Shown: positions 1 through 11,085, counted from the stretch's first letter. The stretch: DNA of 64,000 nucleotides from Rhizobium lentis (GCF_014200175.1 NZ_JACHBD010000006.1:310001-374000); one strand, 5' to 3'. The notes: generated by a model not told the origin, from the letters alone. Made by a program: numbers and translations.

Positions 1-1545
1 GCCCACATGTATGACTTCAATGACGCTCTTTACGGCGCCGGCGACAAGCTTCGATTCATCCATACAAGGCATGAACAGGGTGCCGGCTATATGGCCTACG
101 GCTATGCGAAGTCTACCGGCCGGATTGGTGCCTATACCGTTGTCCCCGGCCCGGGCGTCCTCAATTCCGGCGCGGCTCTCTGCACCGCATACGGTGCCAA
201 TGCGCCGGTGCTCTGCGTCACCGGCAACATCATGTCGCACCTGATCGGGCAAGGCAGAGGACAGTTGCACGAACTGCCGGACCAACTCGCGACGATGCGC
301 GGGATTACCAAGGTTGCGAAGCGCATCAACCATCAGTCAGAAGCCGGTCCCGTCATGTCAGAAGTCGTCAGCAAAATGCTTTCCGGGCGGCAGGGTCCAG
401 GAGCGGTCGAAGCCCCTTGGGATGTGTTCGGGCAAACCGGCCCGGAAACCGATCGACCGCTCGGCACCAAAGCCGCTCATCCGGCCGTCGATCCCGATCG
501 GATCGCGGCAGCGGCGACGCTGATTTCAGGCGCTCGGAATCCAATGGTCATGGTCGGCGGCGGCGCGACGGATGCCGGAGGCGAGATCGCGGCGCTCGCC
601 GAGCTGCTGCAGGCGCCTGTCACTTCCCACCGCTCCGGCAAGGGCATCGTCGCGGATGACCACCCGAACCATCTCAATTTCGTCGCCGCCTATGAATATT
701 GGAAGAAGGTCGATGTGCTGATCGGGATCGGTAGCCGGCTTGAGTTGCAGTTCATGCGATGGAAATGGCTGCCGAAGGGCCTCAAGATCATCCGCATCGA
801 TATCGACCCGACCGAGATGGTCCGCCTCAAGCCCGATGTCGGCATCGTCGCGGATGCAAGCGATGGAACGCGGGCGCTCACCGATGCGCTGGCAGGCGCG
901 AGACGTGAGGATCGCACCGGCGAGTTTGCCGAACTCAATACAGACGCACGGTCTCGCTTTCATGCGGTGCAGCCGCAGCTTGCTTATCTAGATTCCATCC
1001 GCGAAATCCTGCCGAGAGACGGCTTCTTCGTCGAGGAAATCAGCCAGATGGGCTTCACCGCCCGCTTCGCCTTCCCGGTCTATGGCCCGCGCCAATATGT
1101 GACATGCGGCTACCAGGACAATCTCGGTTTCGGCTTCAACACGGCGCTCGGCGTGAAGGTCGCCAATCCCGATAAGGCCGTTATCTCCGTTTCCGGTGAC
1201 GGCGGCTTCATGTTCGGCGTTCAGGAGCTTGCCACAGCTGTCCAGCACAAGATCGCCGTCGTCGCCATCGTCTTCAACAATTCCGCCTATGGCAATGTGC
1301 TGCGCGATCAGAAGCAGACTTACGAAGGCCGCTATCTCGGCTCGGACCTCACCAATCCGGATTTCGTCGCCCTCGGCGAGAGCTTCGGTGTCAAATCCTT
1401 TAAGGCGACGAGCCCCGGCGAATTGCGTGAGGTATTGGAAAAGGCGCTCTCGCTCAATGAGCCCGTGCTTATCGAGGTTCCGATCGAAAAAGGATCCGAA
1501 GCCAGCCCCTGGCCTTTCATTCATCCGGCTCCGCACGCCGAATGA
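1..1545 (+). CDS. Thiamine-diphosphate enzyme, acetolactate synthase-like (5' end outside window)
   Basis: The frame is open from base 1 and the first ATG at 7 lies inside the conserved N-terminal PYR domain, so the true start is upstream of the window. Visible residues include the RHEQGA segment whose Glu (about visible residue 25) activates the thiamine ring. The C-terminal diphosphate and metal-binding segment runs from GDGGF (about residue 400) to FNNSAYGN. This is the three-domain plan of acetolactate synthase, benzoylformate decarboxylase and related ThDP enzymes. The substrate cannot be told from sequence alone; no regulatory subunit (ilvH) follows, which argues against the housekeeping acetolactate synthase. 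It is convergent with glgB, with six bases between the stop codons. Confidence 0.85.
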   Translation, partial: AHMYDFNDALYGAGDKLRFIHTRHEQGAGYMAYGYAKSTGRIGAYTVVPGPGVLNSGAALCTAYGANAPVLCVTGNIMSHLIGQGRGQLHELPDQLATMRGITKVAKRINHQSEAGPVMSEVVSKMLSGRQGPGAVEAPWDVFGQTGPETDRPLGTKAAHPAVDPDRIAAAATLISGARNPMVMVGGGATDAGGEIAALAELLQAPVTSHRSGKGIVADDHPNHLNFVAAYEYWKKVDVLIGIGSRLELQFMRWKWLPKGLKIIRIDIDPTEMVRLKPDVGIVADASDGTRALTDALAGARREDRTGEFAELNTDARSRFHAVQPQLAYLDSIREILPRDGFFVEEISQMGFTARFAFPVYGPRQYVTCGYQDNLGFGFNTALGVKVANPDKAVISVSGDGGFMFGVQELATAVQHKIAVVAIVFNNSAYGNVLRDQKQTYEGRYLGSDLTNPDFVALGESFGVKSFKATSPGELREVLEKALSLNEPVLIEVPIEKGSEASPWPFIHPAPHAE

Positions 1546-1551
1546 AGCCTG

Positions 1552-3762
1552 TCAGGGCGACGGTCCTTTGAGAAAGACCGTCGCCAGCGGCGGCAGCGTC
1601 AGTGACAGGGAGACGGGCCGGCCGTGGGCGGGGATGGGTTCACTCGAAACTGCGCCGTTGACGAGACCGGAGCCGCCATACTCCCGCGCATCCGTCGTTA
1701 TCCGCTCGATCCATACGCCATCGTGGGGCACGCCGATCCTGTAGCCGTAGCGCGGCACCGGCGTGAAATTCGAGACGACGAGGACCGAGGAAGAACGGTC
1801 AGGGGCATAACGCAGCATACCGAGAACGGAGTTGACGCTGTCGTCGGCAGTTGCCCATTCGAAACCCTCGGGATGAAAATCGCCGAACTGAAGTGCCGCC
1901 TCGTCGCCGTAGAGGCCATTCAGATCCTTCACCAGACGCTGGATGCCCATATGCGCCGGTCGGTCCAGTACGTCCCAATTCACTGAGGCGTCATGGTTCC
2001 ATTCGCCCGGCTGGGCAACTTCGCCCCCCATGAACAGCAGCTTCTTGCCTGGATGCCCCCACATGAAGGCGAGATAGCTGCGCAAATTGGCGAATTTCTG
2101 CCACTCATCGCCCGGCATTTTCGTCAGCAGCGAGCCTTTGCCGTAGACCACCTCGTCATGGGAAATCGGCAGCATGAAACGCTCGGAATAGGCATAGATC
2201 ATGCCGAAGGTCATCGTGCCATGATGGTAGCTGCGATAGACCGGATCTTTCTCGATGTAACTCAGGCTATCATGCATCCAGCCCATGTTCCATTTGATAT
2301 CGAAACCAAGCCCGCCCTCTGCCGGCGGCTTGGTGACGCCCGGCCAGGCCGTCGATTCCTCGGCAATGGTCATCGCATGCGGGCAGCGCTCGTGAATGAT
2401 GCTGTTCAGATGCTTGAAGAACTCCACCGCTTCCAGGTTCTCGCGGCCGCCGTAACGGTTGGGAATCCACTCTCCCTCGTTGCGGCTGTAATCGCGGTAG
2501 AGCATCGAGGCGACGGCATCGACGCGCAGTCCGTCAACATGGTAGCGCTCGAGCCATTCGAGCGCGCTGGCAATCAGGAAGCCCTTCACCTCGTTGCGGC
2601 CGAGATTGTAGATCAGGGTGTTCCAGTCGCGGTGAAAGCCCTCGCGCGAATCCTCGTGTTCGTAGAGCGCGGTGCCATCGAAGCGAGCAAGACCCCAGAC
2701 GTCGGTCGGAAAATGCGCCGGCACCCAATCGAGGATGACGCCGATCCCGGCGCCGTGGCAGCGATCGACGAAATAGGCGAAATCTTCAGGCGTGCCGTAG
2801 CGGCCAGTCGGAGCGAACAGGCCGAGCGGCTGGTAGCCCCAGGAGCCGCCGAAGGGATGCTCCATGATCGGAAGCAGCTCGATATGGGTAAAACCCATCT
2901 CGCGCGCATAAGGAACGAGCCGCTGGCTGAGCTCGACCCAGTCGAGCGACCTGTTGCCGTCCTTCTGCTCGCGCAGCCAGGAGCCGGCATGCACCTCGTA
3001 AACGGAAATCGCGCCCTCCAGCCTTTCCTGCCTGGACCGGCCTCTCATCCAGGTATCATCGGTCCATCGAAACGGCGTCGAAGACGCGACGATCGAGGCG
3101 GTGGACGGAGCGGCTTCGCTGGCTCTCGCCACCGGATCAGCTTTCTGCGGCAGGCAATTGCCATGCGCGTCGATAATCTCGAACTTGTATCGTTCGCCGG
3201 AAGCAAGCCTCGGAATGAACAGCTCCCAGACACCGCCCGACTGTCTCAGCCGCATCGGATTTCGTCGTCCGTCCCAGGCATTGAAATCGCCGACCACCGA
3301 GACTCGGCGCGCATTCGGGGCCCAAACGGCGAAACGAACGCCCGCGACACCATCGACCGACATGGCCACTGCTCCGAGCGTCCGGCTCAGGCTGTAATGT
3401 GTGCCTTCGGATATCAGGTGAAGATCGAGCTCTCCGAGCAGGAGACCGAAGCTATATGGGTCCTCGGTGATCTGCTCTCCATCCGGCCAGTGGATCCGCA
3501 ACCGATACCCCATTCTCGAGGCCGTGGCCGCCGCAAACAGGCCGGAGGGGTGAGCGACGCTGAATGGCGTCACCACCCTGCCGCTCGATGCGTCGATGAG
3601 ATCGACCGCCTCTGCTCCTGGCAAATAGACGCGCACCACAGTCATGCCGCCGATCTCGTGCGGACCGAGGATCGAGAAGGGATCGCCATGGCGACCCTCG
3701 ATCAGGGCCCAAAGCGCATCGTGTCCGATGCCTGCGAGAAGTTCCGAGCGTTCAACATTCAT
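1552..3762 (-). CDS. glgB: 1,4-alpha-glucan branching enzyme GlgB
   Basis: 736 residues, the usual length for bacterial GlgB. It transfers alpha-1,4 chains to the 6-position, creating alpha-1,6 branches in glycogen-like glucan. The order is an N1 beta domain, CBM48 (with [18 protein letters not shown]), a GH13 barrel with [18 protein letters not shown] (nucleophile Asp about residue 415), the AEES acid/base region and SHDEVV, then a C-terminal beta domain. Its ATG overlaps the upstream treS stop by four bases (ATGA), so translation is probably coupled. As the last gene of the glgE-treS-glgB operon it would branch the linear chains made by GlgE. There is no glgA or glgC in the window. Confidence 0.96.
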   Translation of the reverse strand: MNVERSELLAGIGHDALWALIEGRHGDPFSILGPHEIGGMTVVRVYLPGAEAVDLIDASSGRVVTPFSVAHPSGLFAAATASRMGYRLRIHWPDGEQITEDPYSFGLLLGELDLHLISEGTHYSLSRTLGAVAMSVDGVAGVRFAVWAPNARRVSVVGDFNAWDGRRNPMRLRQSGGVWELFIPRLASGERYKFEIIDAHGNCLPQKADPVARASEAAPSTASIVASSTPFRWTDDTWMRGRSRQERLEGAISVYEVHAGSWLREQKDGNRSLDWVELSQRLVPYAREMGFTHIELLPIMEHPFGGSWGYQPLGLFAPTGRYGTPEDFAYFVDRCHGAGIGVILDWVPAHFPTDVWGLARFDGTALYEHEDSREGFHRDWNTLIYNLGRNEVKGFLIASALEWLERYHVDGLRVDAVASMLYRDYSRNEGEWIPNRYGGRENLEAVEFFKHLNSIIHERCPHAMTIAEESTAWPGVTKPPAEGGLGFDIKWNMGWMHDSLSYIEKDPVYRSYHHGTMTFGMIYAYSERFMLPISHDEVVYGKGSLLTKMPGDEWQKFANLRSYLAFMWGHPGKKLLFMGGEVAQPGEWNHDASVNWDVLDRPAHMGIQRLVKDLNGLYGDEAALQFGDFHPEGFEWATADDSVNSVLGMLRYAPDRSSSVLVVSNFTPVPRYGYRIGVPHDGVWIERITTDAREYGGSGLVNGAVSSEPIPAHGRPVSLSLTLPPLATVFLKGPSP
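1556..1585. terminator. 10-bp perfect hairpin at the convergent gene ends
   Basis: GGCGACGGTC at 1556-1565 and GACCGTCGCC at 1576-1585 form a perfect 10-bp stem with a 10-base loop. It starts ten bases after the stop of the ThDP gene and covers the last codons of glgB. No T-run follows on either strand, so it may stabilise 3' ends or act as a weak bidirectional terminator rather than a classical intrinsic one. Confidence 0.4.
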
Positions 3763-6700
3763 GCATTAACCCCCGCTAAGCGCGATACGATTTCCGTAAG
3801 CCCGGCGAGCGGGATCGGTAGCCACTTCGGCCTGTTGCGGGCTTCATAGGCGACTTCATAGGCGGCCTTCTCCAGGAGAAAAGCGTCGAGCACCCGCCTG
3901 CGTTGTTCATCCGGCATGGTAAGCGCCTTCGAGGCCGAGACCGCCTGCCAATAGGCATCGAGAAAGGCTGTCTCGGCATTTTGCCCGAAACGGGCGATGG
4001 CATAGCGGCGGACCTCGTTTTCATGTTCGGTGACCGCGTCGTTCTCGAGTTGAGCCGTGGCGACCAAATAACTTAACGACCGCAAAAACCCGGCGACGTC
4101 GCGCAGTGGAACCGTCTTAGCTCGACGCTCGGCAAGATTTTTCGCGGGTTCGCCTTCGAAGTCGATGATGACCGCATCTCCCTCGCTGACCAGGATCTGT
4201 CCGAGATGAAAGTCGCCATGGGTGCGCGTCATCAACGTGCCGCGGGCGCTATTCGCCAGGCTTGCGCCGAGCTCGACGAGTTCGGTACGGCGCTCTATGA
4301 GCGGTGCGGCCAGCAGATCTACCCCGGGATCGGCATTATCCTCGCGTTCTGCAAGCTTCGACATCGCATAGGCCACTTCTCCCGCGACGGCCTTCTTGAT
4401 TGCTGCAACCTCGTCGTCCCCAGCAACGACGGGGCTGAAAGCTTCATCCGCATTCTCTCCGGCGAGCACAACATGCAACTCGCCCAATCTCATTCCAACC
4501 ATTCCGACGAAGCTGATCAGTGGCTGGAAGACCTCATCGTCCGGCTCAATTGCCGGGTCATTCAGCACGAATTCGTCGGCCGCGCGGCGCAGATTGTTCA
4601 GCATCCAGTTCCAGGCGTCGCCCTGATTGCGGATCGCGCCCTGGACGATGATCAGGGTCGAGCGGCGCCCGCTGGAATCGGTATGCGCGACCTCGCCGAG
4701 CAGCGGCGCGGTGTGGTCATAGCCGGCCCGGGTGAGGAATCGCGTCATCTCCACCTCGGGGTGGATACCCGGGAAGATGTGCCGGATCAACTTGATCATG
4801 GCGATATCGCCGACGATAAGCGAACTGTTGGATTGCTCGGCCGACAGCCAATGCACCGGCATGTCATCGGTGACCTGCAGCCGATCAAGCCGCTCGGTGC
4901 CGAGAAATTCCAGCGTGCCCGTGCGCCCGGTGGTGCGCGAGCGGTCGGCGAGCCCACGCAGGATACCGCGCGCCATCGGCTCCACGGCAAATCCATCCGT
5001 CAGAAAGCCGACCCGCCTGCCCTGACGAACCCGCCCGAGCGCCAGCTGTTGGGTCAGCGCCGAGGGATGGGCATCGTCCCATGCGACTGTCAGCGGCAGT
5101 TGATAGAATTCGGTATGGTCGGGCAGCACCGCTTCCAATTCGCCGAGAACGACACCGTCGACGAAGGGGATCGGCGTCGCGGAGATCAGCCGCGCCGCCT
5201 GAAGCGGCTGGTCCTTCGCCCCGAACCACCGCCGCCGCGAGAGATAGGCAGGCAGGATTTCGTTGCTTAGCATGCGCATATGCGCGGGCTCGTCGACGAG
5301 ATCGAGCAGGCCGCGGCGAATGACCATCGTCACGAGGTCGGGCAACTGTTCGGGCGGCGCCGTGCGCCATGCGGGCGGATCGGCATCGGCCTCCAGCTGG
5401 AACCAGAAGAAGCCGTAGGGCGGCAAGGTCAGGAGATAGGTCAACTGCCCGATCGGCGGAAAAGGCGACATGCCGGTCAGCTCGATCGGCACGCGTCCCT
5501 CGAAAGCCGAAAGGTCGAGTTCGACCGCCTGTGGGAGCCGGGAGAGATTGGTGACGCACATCAGCGTCTCGCCGTCATATTCCCTGAGATAAGCGAGGAT
5601 CTTGCGGTTCTCCGGCGAGAGGAAACGCAGAGAGCCGCGCCCGAAGGCAGGATGGCGGCCGCGCAGCGCCAGCATTTTGCGCGTCCAGTTGAGCAGCGAA
5701 TGCGCGTCGGTGCTCTGTGCTTCGACGTTGACCGCCTCGAAACCGTAGAGAGGGTCGGCGATCAGCGGCAGGACCAAGCGGGCCGGATCGGTACGCGAGA
5801 AACCGCCATTACGATCAGGCGACCATTGCATCGGCGTCCTCACCCCATCCCGGTCGCCGAGATAGATGTTGTCACCCATGCCGATCTCGTCGCCATAATA
5901 GATGACAGGCGTGCCAGGCATCGACAGAAGAAGGGCGTTCATCAGCTCGATGCGCCGCCGATCACGCTCCATCAACGGCGCCAGCCGCCGCCGGATGCCG
6001 AGATTGATGCGGGCGCGCTTGTCGGAAGCATAGGTCTCCCAGAGATAGTCACGCTCGGCGTCGGTCACCATTTCCAGCGTCAGCTCGTCGTGGTTGCGAA
6101 GGAAGATCGCCCACTGGCAATTCTCCGGAATCTCAGGCGTCTGGCGCAGAATATCGGTGATCGGGAACCGGTCCTCCTTGGCGATCGCCATATACATGCG
6201 CGGCATCAGCGGGAAGTGGAAGGCCATATGGCATTCGTCGCCGTTGCCAAAATATTCGCGCGTATCCTCCGGCCACTGATTGGCCTCGGCAAGCAGCATC
6301 ACGCCGGGATGGGTCGCGTCGAGGGCGGCGCGGATGCGCTTGAGGATTCCATGGGTTTCCGGCAGGTTTTCGTTGATCGTCCCCTCGCGCTCTACGAGAT
6401 AGGGGATCGCGTCAAGACGGAAACCGTCAATGCCGGTCTCCAGCCAGAAGCGCATCACCTTCAGCAGTTCGTCCATGACGAGCGGGCTGTCGAAGTTGAG
6501 GTCTGGCTGGTGGGAATAGAAGCGATGCCAGTAATAGGCGCCGGCCACCGCATCCCATGTCCAATTCGACTTTTCTGTATCGAGGAAAATAATGCGCGTT
6601 TCCGGAAACTTCTGATCGGTATCCGACCAGACATAGAAGTCGCGCTCGGGTGAACCCGCCGGCGCCTGGCGGGCGCGCTGGAACCAGGGGTGCTGGTCGG

Positions 6701-7040
6701 AGGTGTGATTGATGACGAGCTCAATAATGACGCGGATATTCCTCTGGTGGGCGGCGTCGACGAACGCCCTGAAATCCTCCAGAGTCCCATAGTCGGGGCT
6801 GACATTGCCGTAGTCGGCGATGTCATAGCCGTCATCGCGGCGCGGCGAGGGAAAGAAAGGCAGGAGCCAGATGGCGTTGACGCCGAGCGCCGCGATATGA
6901 TCGAGTTTGGCGTGCAGACCGGCAAAATCGCCGACGCCATCGCCATTGGCGTCGTAGAACGATTTGATATGCAGCTGGTAGATGATCGCATCCTTGTACC
7001 AGAGCAGCGGCTCGGTGTTACCGGATTTCAACGTGTCCAT
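3759..7040 (-). CDS. treS: Trehalose synthase / maltokinase fusion (TreS-Pep2 type)
   Basis: 1093 residues, about twice the length of a lone TreS because a maltokinase is fused to it. Residues 1 to about 560 are a GH13_16 trehalose synthase that interconverts trehalose and maltose; catalytic residues are Asp210 in GFRLDA, Glu252 in LLAEANQW and Asp318 in FLRNHDE. Residues from about 590 on are a maltokinase (ATP + maltose to maltose 1-phosphate), with an APH-like catalytic HGDFH at about 940 and IIDFEGEP shortly after. The start directly abuts the glgE stop (TGA at 7043-7041, then ATG at 7040). Together the two activities supply maltose 1-phosphate, the donor for GlgE. Confidence 0.95.
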   Translation of the reverse strand: MDTLKSGNTEPLLWYKDAIIYQLHIKSFYDANGDGVGDFAGLHAKLDHIAALGVNAIWLLPFFPSPRRDDGYDIADYGNVSPDYGTLEDFRAFVDAAHQRNIRVIIELVINHTSDQHPWFQRARQAPAGSPERDFYVWSDTDQKFPETRIIFLDTEKSNWTWDAVAGAYYWHRFYSHQPDLNFDSPLVMDELLKVMRFWLETGIDGFRLDAIPYLVEREGTINENLPETHGILKRIRAALDATHPGVMLLAEANQWPEDTREYFGNGDECHMAFHFPLMPRMYMAIAKEDRFPITDILRQTPEIPENCQWAIFLRNHDELTLEMVTDAERDYLWETYASDKRARINLGIRRRLAPLMERDRRRIELMNALLLSMPGTPVIYYGDEIGMGDNIYLGDRDGVRTPMQWSPDRNGGFSRTDPARLVLPLIADPLYGFEAVNVEAQSTDAHSLLNWTRKMLALRGRHPAFGRGSLRFLSPENRKILAYLREYDGETLMCVTNLSRLPQAVELDLSAFEGRVPIELTGMSPFPPIGQLTYLLTLPPYGFFWFQLEADADPPAWRTAPPEQLPDLVTMVIRRGLLDLVDEPAHMRMLSNEILPAYLSRRRWFGAKDQPLQAARLISATPIPFVDGVVLGELEAVLPDHTEFYQLPLTVAWDDAHPSALTQQLALGRVRQGRRVGFLTDGFAVEPMARGILRGLADRSRTTGRTGTLEFLGTERLDRLQVTDDMPVHWLSAEQSNSSLIVGDIAMIKLIRHIFPGIHPEVEMTRFLTRAGYDHTAPLLGEVAHTDSSGRRSTLIIVQGAIRNQGDAWNWMLNNLRRAADEFVLNDPAIEPDDEVFQPLISFVGMVGMRLGELHVVLAGENADEAFSPVVAGDDEVAAIKKAVAGEVAYAMSKLAEREDNADPGVDLLAAPLIERRTELVELGASLANSARGTLMTRTHGDFHLGQILVSEGDAVIIDFEGEPAKNLAERRAKTVPLRDVAGFLRSLSYLVATAQLENDAVTEHENEVRRYAIARFGQNAETAFLDAYWQAVSASKALTMPDEQRRRVLDAFLLEKAAYEVAYEARNRPKWLPIPLAGLTEIVSRLAGVNA

Positions 7041-10000
7041 TCATGCCTCCGCTGCGCGAACGCGCCAGATTGCAAAGGGCAGAATGTGAGGATTGAGACT
7101 GATCGTCTGCCGCTTGCCGTTCCACCTGAAACGATGCCCACCAACCAGATCCTCGGCGTCGAGCGCGCCGCCGTCCCCGAGCGACCACTTCCAGAGCGGC
7201 AGTTCGACGTCGCTCTGCTGGAAATTATGGGGGTCGAGGTTGATCGCGATCAGCAAGACGTTATCGCGCGCGCGACTCGCCTTTTCGAAGAACAGGATGT
7301 TGTCATTCCAGGCGTTCAGCAGCGTCAGCCCGAGATGCGAATGCAGCGCGATGTTTTCGTTCCGGATGCGGTTGAGCATCCTGATTTCGGCAATGATGTT
7401 GCCCGGTCGGTCGTAGTCCCAGGCGCGGATTTCGTATTTCTCGCTGTCGGCATATTCCTTGCGCTTGGCGTCGGGACGTCCCTCGCAAAGTTCGAAACCG
7501 TTATAAACACCCCATAATCCCGAGAGGGTGGCGGCAAGTGCTGCGCGGATGAGGAATGCCGGGCGCGGCGCGTTCTGCAGAAAATCCGGATTGATGTCGT
7601 GCGTGTTGACGAAGAAATGCGGGCGAAAGAACTCCTTCGGCGCCGTCTCGGTCAGCTCGCGCATATATTGCTCGAGTTCCCATTTGGTGTTGCGCCAGGT
7701 GAAGTAGGTGTAGGACTGGGAGAAGCCGATCTTCGCCAGCCGGTACATCACCTTCGGCCTGGTGAAGGCTTCCGACAGGAAGATGACATCGGGGTGGCGC
7801 GCCCTGATATCGCCGATCAGCCATTCCCAAAACGGAAAAGGCTTGGTGTGCGGATTGTCGACGCGAAACAGCTTGACGCCCTGGTCGACCCAGAGCTGGA
7901 CGATATCCCTCAGCTCCACCCATAGGGAGGGCAAGGCGTCCTTCGTGTAGAAATCGACATTGACGATATCTTCGTATTTCTTCGGCGGGTTCTCGGCATA
8001 TTTGATCGTGCCGTCCGGGCGCCAGTCGAACCAGCCGGGATGCTCAGTCAGCCAGGGATGATCCGGCGAGGCCTGGATGGCGAGGTCCAGCGCAATCTCC
8101 AGCCCATGCCGGCCCGCCTCCTCGACCAGCCGGCCGAAATCCTCGAAATCGCCGAGCTCGGGATGGATGGCGTCATGGCCGCCATCTTCCGAGCCGATGG
8201 CATAGGGGCTGCCGGGATCGCCGGGTGCTGCCTTCAGGCTGTTGTTGCGCCCCTTGCGGTTGGTCGAGCCGATCGGGTGAATGGGCGGGAAGTAGAGCAC
8301 GTCGAAGCCCATGCCGCGAATGTCGGCCAGTCTCGGAATGACGTCGTCGAAGGTGCCGTGCCGGTTGGGATCGCCGCTCTGCGAACGCGGGAAGATCTGG
8401 TACCAGCTGGCGAAGGCCGCTTCCTTGCGTTCGGCGTCGACAGCGCTTGCCGTTGAGCGAAACCGGAACGGCCGCCTGTCGGCCTTGTTCATCAGTTCGG
8501 ACGTCTCTGGATCGAGCAGGATCGCCGTGCGCTCGGGATCGGAAGCGTTTTCGAGACTGTCGATCAGAGCCTGCAATCCGGCGCCGAGCGCTGCCGGCGC
8601 TTGCCCCTTGGCGGCGTGAACGAGGTTTAATCCCTCCTGGAGCTCCAGCTTCAGGTCAAGTCTCGCATCGTTCTTCTTGGTCAGCTCGTAACGGAAGATC
8701 GCGAACAGGTTCTTCCACGCCTCGACCGCGAATTCGTAGCGCCCCATGCGCTCCAGCAGGAATTCGGCCCGCCAGCGGTCGTTCTCGACCAGTTGCATCG
8801 GCGTCTCGTTCCACTCCGCCATGGCGTCATGTGGCCGCCAGAGCAGGACGGCTGCGAGCGGGTCGTGACCATCGGCGAATATATCCGCCTCGACGGTGAC
8901 GCTCTCGCCGACCACGCGTTTGACAGGAAAGCGTCCGTCATCAACCCGCGGCATGATGTTTTCGATGGCAAGCCGCGCCGACGCCGTCGCCTGCTCGACC
9001 TCGAGGGCAGGCCTGGATGTGATCGGCTCCGGCGCCTTGCCTTCAATCACCCGGGTCTCGCCTGCCCGCAGGCGCAGGGCTGCGCCATCGGCGGCGACGG
9101 GAAGAAAACCGGAGGCGGCCTCGCGAAGCGCGGTTACCGGCGCAGGCGCGCTTCGCCTGAGGTCACGGTTGAGCAGGATGAAGCGCACATCGGACGCGCT
9201 GCGAAGATCCTGCGCCTCGGATTGGACAAGCACCGAAACCGGCCCGCTGGCATTGCGGATCAGCCGAAGCGACGGAGCCCGCGCCTTCCTGGCCTTGCCG
9301 ATCTCGCTGTTGGCGAGACGGATCTCGGATGAGATGTCGAAGGTGAGATCATGACGGAGCTTGCGCAAGCCCGAGCCATCGCCATGCGTCGGATCAAGCG
9401 GCGTCGCCGCACCATATTCGAAACCCATGGGAACCATGAGGCCGCCGCCGAGCGAAGCGGCAAGCCGCAGCGCCCGGACGGCGCGCCGCTCGAGGATTTC
9501 GCGGCTCTCGGTCCCATGCGCGATACGCCTGGCGAAGGGCGGCTCGGGAAAGGCGATCTGCCAGCCGAGCGGCTCCTGGATACGATGCTCCTCGACGAAC
9601 CATCTCTCGTCGAGATCCCACCAGGCCATCGATGAAAAACATCCCGCGAAACCCGCATCGGCGATGGCGCTTCTCACCGCAAAATCGGTACCGGGCGTCC
9701 AGGCGAAGAATTGCACCTCGGCCTTCTCTAGCACGCCCGCAATCAGCGATTTGAAAAAGGCCGGTGCCGCCCGATCGATCCCGACCACCCTATATCCTGA
9801 GAGGCCGGCGTCGGACAGGCGCTGCAGCCGATCGGTCCATTCCACCAGCAGCTGCGACTGCTGCTCCGCCCCCATCGTGGTCATCGGCTCCGGCGGGTCG
9901 AACGGCGAGCGCCGGGGGTCGACGGGGCGATAGCCCGCTTGTGGGTCCCGCGCTTTCCCGTCGAGCATCAGGTCCATCATCAAGCCGACGCCACTCTTGC

Positions 10001-10268
10001 CGGCGACCTCAGCCAGCCGCGACACTCCATCCGCAGCCGCGCTTTCGAGCTGCAGTTCAGGATCGAGGCGATCAAAGTCTTGAGAGGAAAAGACGCTGCA
10101 TTCCCCGCCTCTGTTAAAAAGGGGCGCCGTCAGCACATGGTCGAAACCGATATCCGCCGCATGGTCGAAAACCTCGCGCCATGCATCGGTCCCTCGGAGG
10201 AGCAGCGGATTGACGTAATAGATCCGGGGTGGGGTGCTGAGTGCACCCTGCTTCACAGAGAATAACAT
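7041..10268 (-). CDS. glgE: Alpha-1,4-glucan:maltose-1-phosphate maltosyltransferase GlgE, long form
   Basis: 1075 residues against about 660-700 for Streptomyces or Mycobacterium GlgE. The canonical part begins near residue 430 (MPRVDDGRFPVKRVVGE) and contains the maltotransferase N domain, the GH13_3 barrel, the nucleophile in FRVDNPHTKP (Asp about 803) and the acid/base in LSEAFTRPKV (Glu about 833). It extends alpha-1,4-glucan by maltosyl units from maltose 1-phosphate, releasing phosphate. The first about 420 residues are extra and look like a degenerate amylase barrel (YYVNPLL near the start, GYRVVGIDRA, MVPMGFEYG). First gene of the operon; the start has GAGG nine bases upstream. The function is firm; the role of the N-terminal part is not known to me. 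Confidence 0.93.
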   Translation of the reverse strand: MLFSVKQGALSTPPRIYYVNPLLLRGTDAWREVFDHAADIGFDHVLTAPLFNRGGECSVFSSQDFDRLDPELQLESAAADGVSRLAEVAGKSGVGLMMDLMLDGKARDPQAGYRPVDPRRSPFDPPEPMTTMGAEQQSQLLVEWTDRLQRLSDAGLSGYRVVGIDRAAPAFFKSLIAGVLEKAEVQFFAWTPGTDFAVRSAIADAGFAGCFSSMAWWDLDERWFVEEHRIQEPLGWQIAFPEPPFARRIAHGTESREILERRAVRALRLAASLGGGLMVPMGFEYGAATPLDPTHGDGSGLRKLRHDLTFDISSEIRLANSEIGKARKARAPSLRLIRNASGPVSVLVQSEAQDLRSASDVRFILLNRDLRRSAPAPVTALREAASGFLPVAADGAALRLRAGETRVIEGKAPEPITSRPALEVEQATASARLAIENIMPRVDDGRFPVKRVVGESVTVEADIFADGHDPLAAVLLWRPHDAMAEWNETPMQLVENDRWRAEFLLERMGRYEFAVEAWKNLFAIFRYELTKKNDARLDLKLELQEGLNLVHAAKGQAPAALGAGLQALIDSLENASDPERTAILLDPETSELMNKADRRPFRFRSTASAVDAERKEAAFASWYQIFPRSQSGDPNRHGTFDDVIPRLADIRGMGFDVLYFPPIHPIGSTNRKGRNNSLKAAPGDPGSPYAIGSEDGGHDAIHPELGDFEDFGRLVEEAGRHGLEIALDLAIQASPDHPWLTEHPGWFDWRPDGTIKYAENPPKKYEDIVNVDFYTKDALPSLWVELRDIVQLWVDQGVKLFRVDNPHTKPFPFWEWLIGDIRARHPDVIFLSEAFTRPKVMYRLAKIGFSQSYTYFTWRNTKWELEQYMRELTETAPKEFFRPHFFVNTHDINPDFLQNAPRPAFLIRAALAATLSGLWGVYNGFELCEGRPDAKRKEYADSEKYEIRAWDYDRPGNIIAEIRMLNRIRNENIALHSHLGLTLLNAWNDNILFFEKASRARDNVLLIAINLDPHNFQQSDVELPLWKWSLGDGGALDAEDLVGGHRFRWNGKRQTISLNPHILPFAIWRVRAAEA

Positions 10269-10441
10269 CGGCCGCCGCCTCGCGTTTTCTTTTCAGGCAA
10301 ACTTCCTTTGGCGGAGGTTGTTCCACTCAACCCGTCAATTTACGGCTGCATGAGACATCGCAGGCCGCGATGAGACGGTGGGAGGTGCATGTTCCTGTGA
10401 CGCGGAAAACGTATCGAACGTCCAATGGTTGCCGTTGGCGG

Positions 10442-10732
10442 ATGGAAAACTCCACGACGCCCTTGTCGTTGCCGATGAATGTGCAGATTCGCCGTCAGGG
10501 CGGCGCGATCGTATTTAGCATTCCTCCCGCCCTGTTGAAAATGCTCGGCGTGGAAGTCGGCTCGGAGTTGACGTTGGTCGTCAGCAATGGAGCGCTTGTC
10601 GCAAGGCCAACGCGAGCGAAGAAGAGATATACGCTGGCGGAGCTCCTCGATGGGGCGGATGAGATGTCTGAGCTGAACAAGCAGGCTGCCGCCTGGAACG
10701 TCAGCCCGCCTGTCGGTAATGAAGCATCCTGA
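10442..10732 (+). CDS. AbrB/MazE-type antitoxin
   Basis: 96 residues. The segment from about residue 12 (MNVQIRRQGGAIVFSIPPAL) is a SpoVT/AbrB swapped-hairpin DNA-binding domain as in MazE/ChpS antitoxins, and the C-terminal half would wrap the toxin. It binds and neutralises the downstream toxin and usually autorepresses the pair. Its stop shares one base with the toxin start (TGATG), typical of toxin-antitoxin coupling. The start is uncertain: ATG at 10442 is preceded by a weak GGCGG, while the in-frame ATG at 10475 would begin exactly at the domain. Neither has a convincing ribosome-binding site. Confidence 0.8.
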   Translation: MENSTTPLSLPMNVQIRRQGGAIVFSIPPALLKMLGVEVGSELTLVVSNGALVARPTRAKKRYTLAELLDGADEMSELNKQAAAWNVSPPVGNEAS

Positions 10733-11085
10733 TGGTCCGCAGCAATGTTCCGAAGCGTGGCGACGTCTTTCTGGTCGACCTGAATCCGGTTGTCGGGATA
10801 AAGGATGCACATCGATGCGTCGTGATCAGCCCTCGCGAGATCAACCTCGTGGGACTGTGCCTCACCGTCCCCATTATTACGGGAGGAGTGTTTACTCGTA
10901 AGGCTGGACTGGCTGTGAACATCTCAGGCCACAAGACGACCGGGGTCGCTCTCTGCAATCAAGTCAGAGCTCTCGACATCATGGAGCGCGTAAGACTTGA
11001 AACCGCTCGGCTTGTGGATACGTTGAACACCCCCACGACTGACGAGATCGTCGCCAGAGTGGTCAGCATAATCGAACCCGCGTGA
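10732..11085 (+). CDS. mazF: MazF/PemK-family endoribonuclease toxin
   Basis: 117 residues, the normal MazF length. It starts with the family signature: RGDVFLVDLNP, then AHRCVVISP, TVPIITG and a C-terminal QVRALD segment. MazF toxins cleave mRNA at short sequences as dimers in the cytoplasm and are held inactive by the partner antitoxin. Translation is coupled to the antitoxin by a one-base overlap. It lies between the divergent glgE operon and a metallo-hydrolase gene with no mobile-element sequence next to it, so this is probably a resident chromosomal or plasmid TA pair. Cleavage specificity cannot be read from the sequence. Confidence 0.9.
   Translation: MVRSNVPKRGDVFLVDLNPVVGIKDAHRCVVISPREINLVGLCLTVPIITGGVFTRKAGLAVNISGHKTTGVALCNQVRALDIMERVRLETARLVDTLNTPTTDEIVARVVSIIEPA

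Noticed and set aside
1993..3849. 618-codon open frame on the plus strand
   Set aside because: It lies antisense to glgB, has no family motifs and reflects high GC codon structure.
10241..10441. Longer N-terminus for the antitoxin from 10241
   Set aside because: It reaches into the glgE start region and encodes no antitoxin-like residues; the DNA-binding domain begins near 10475.
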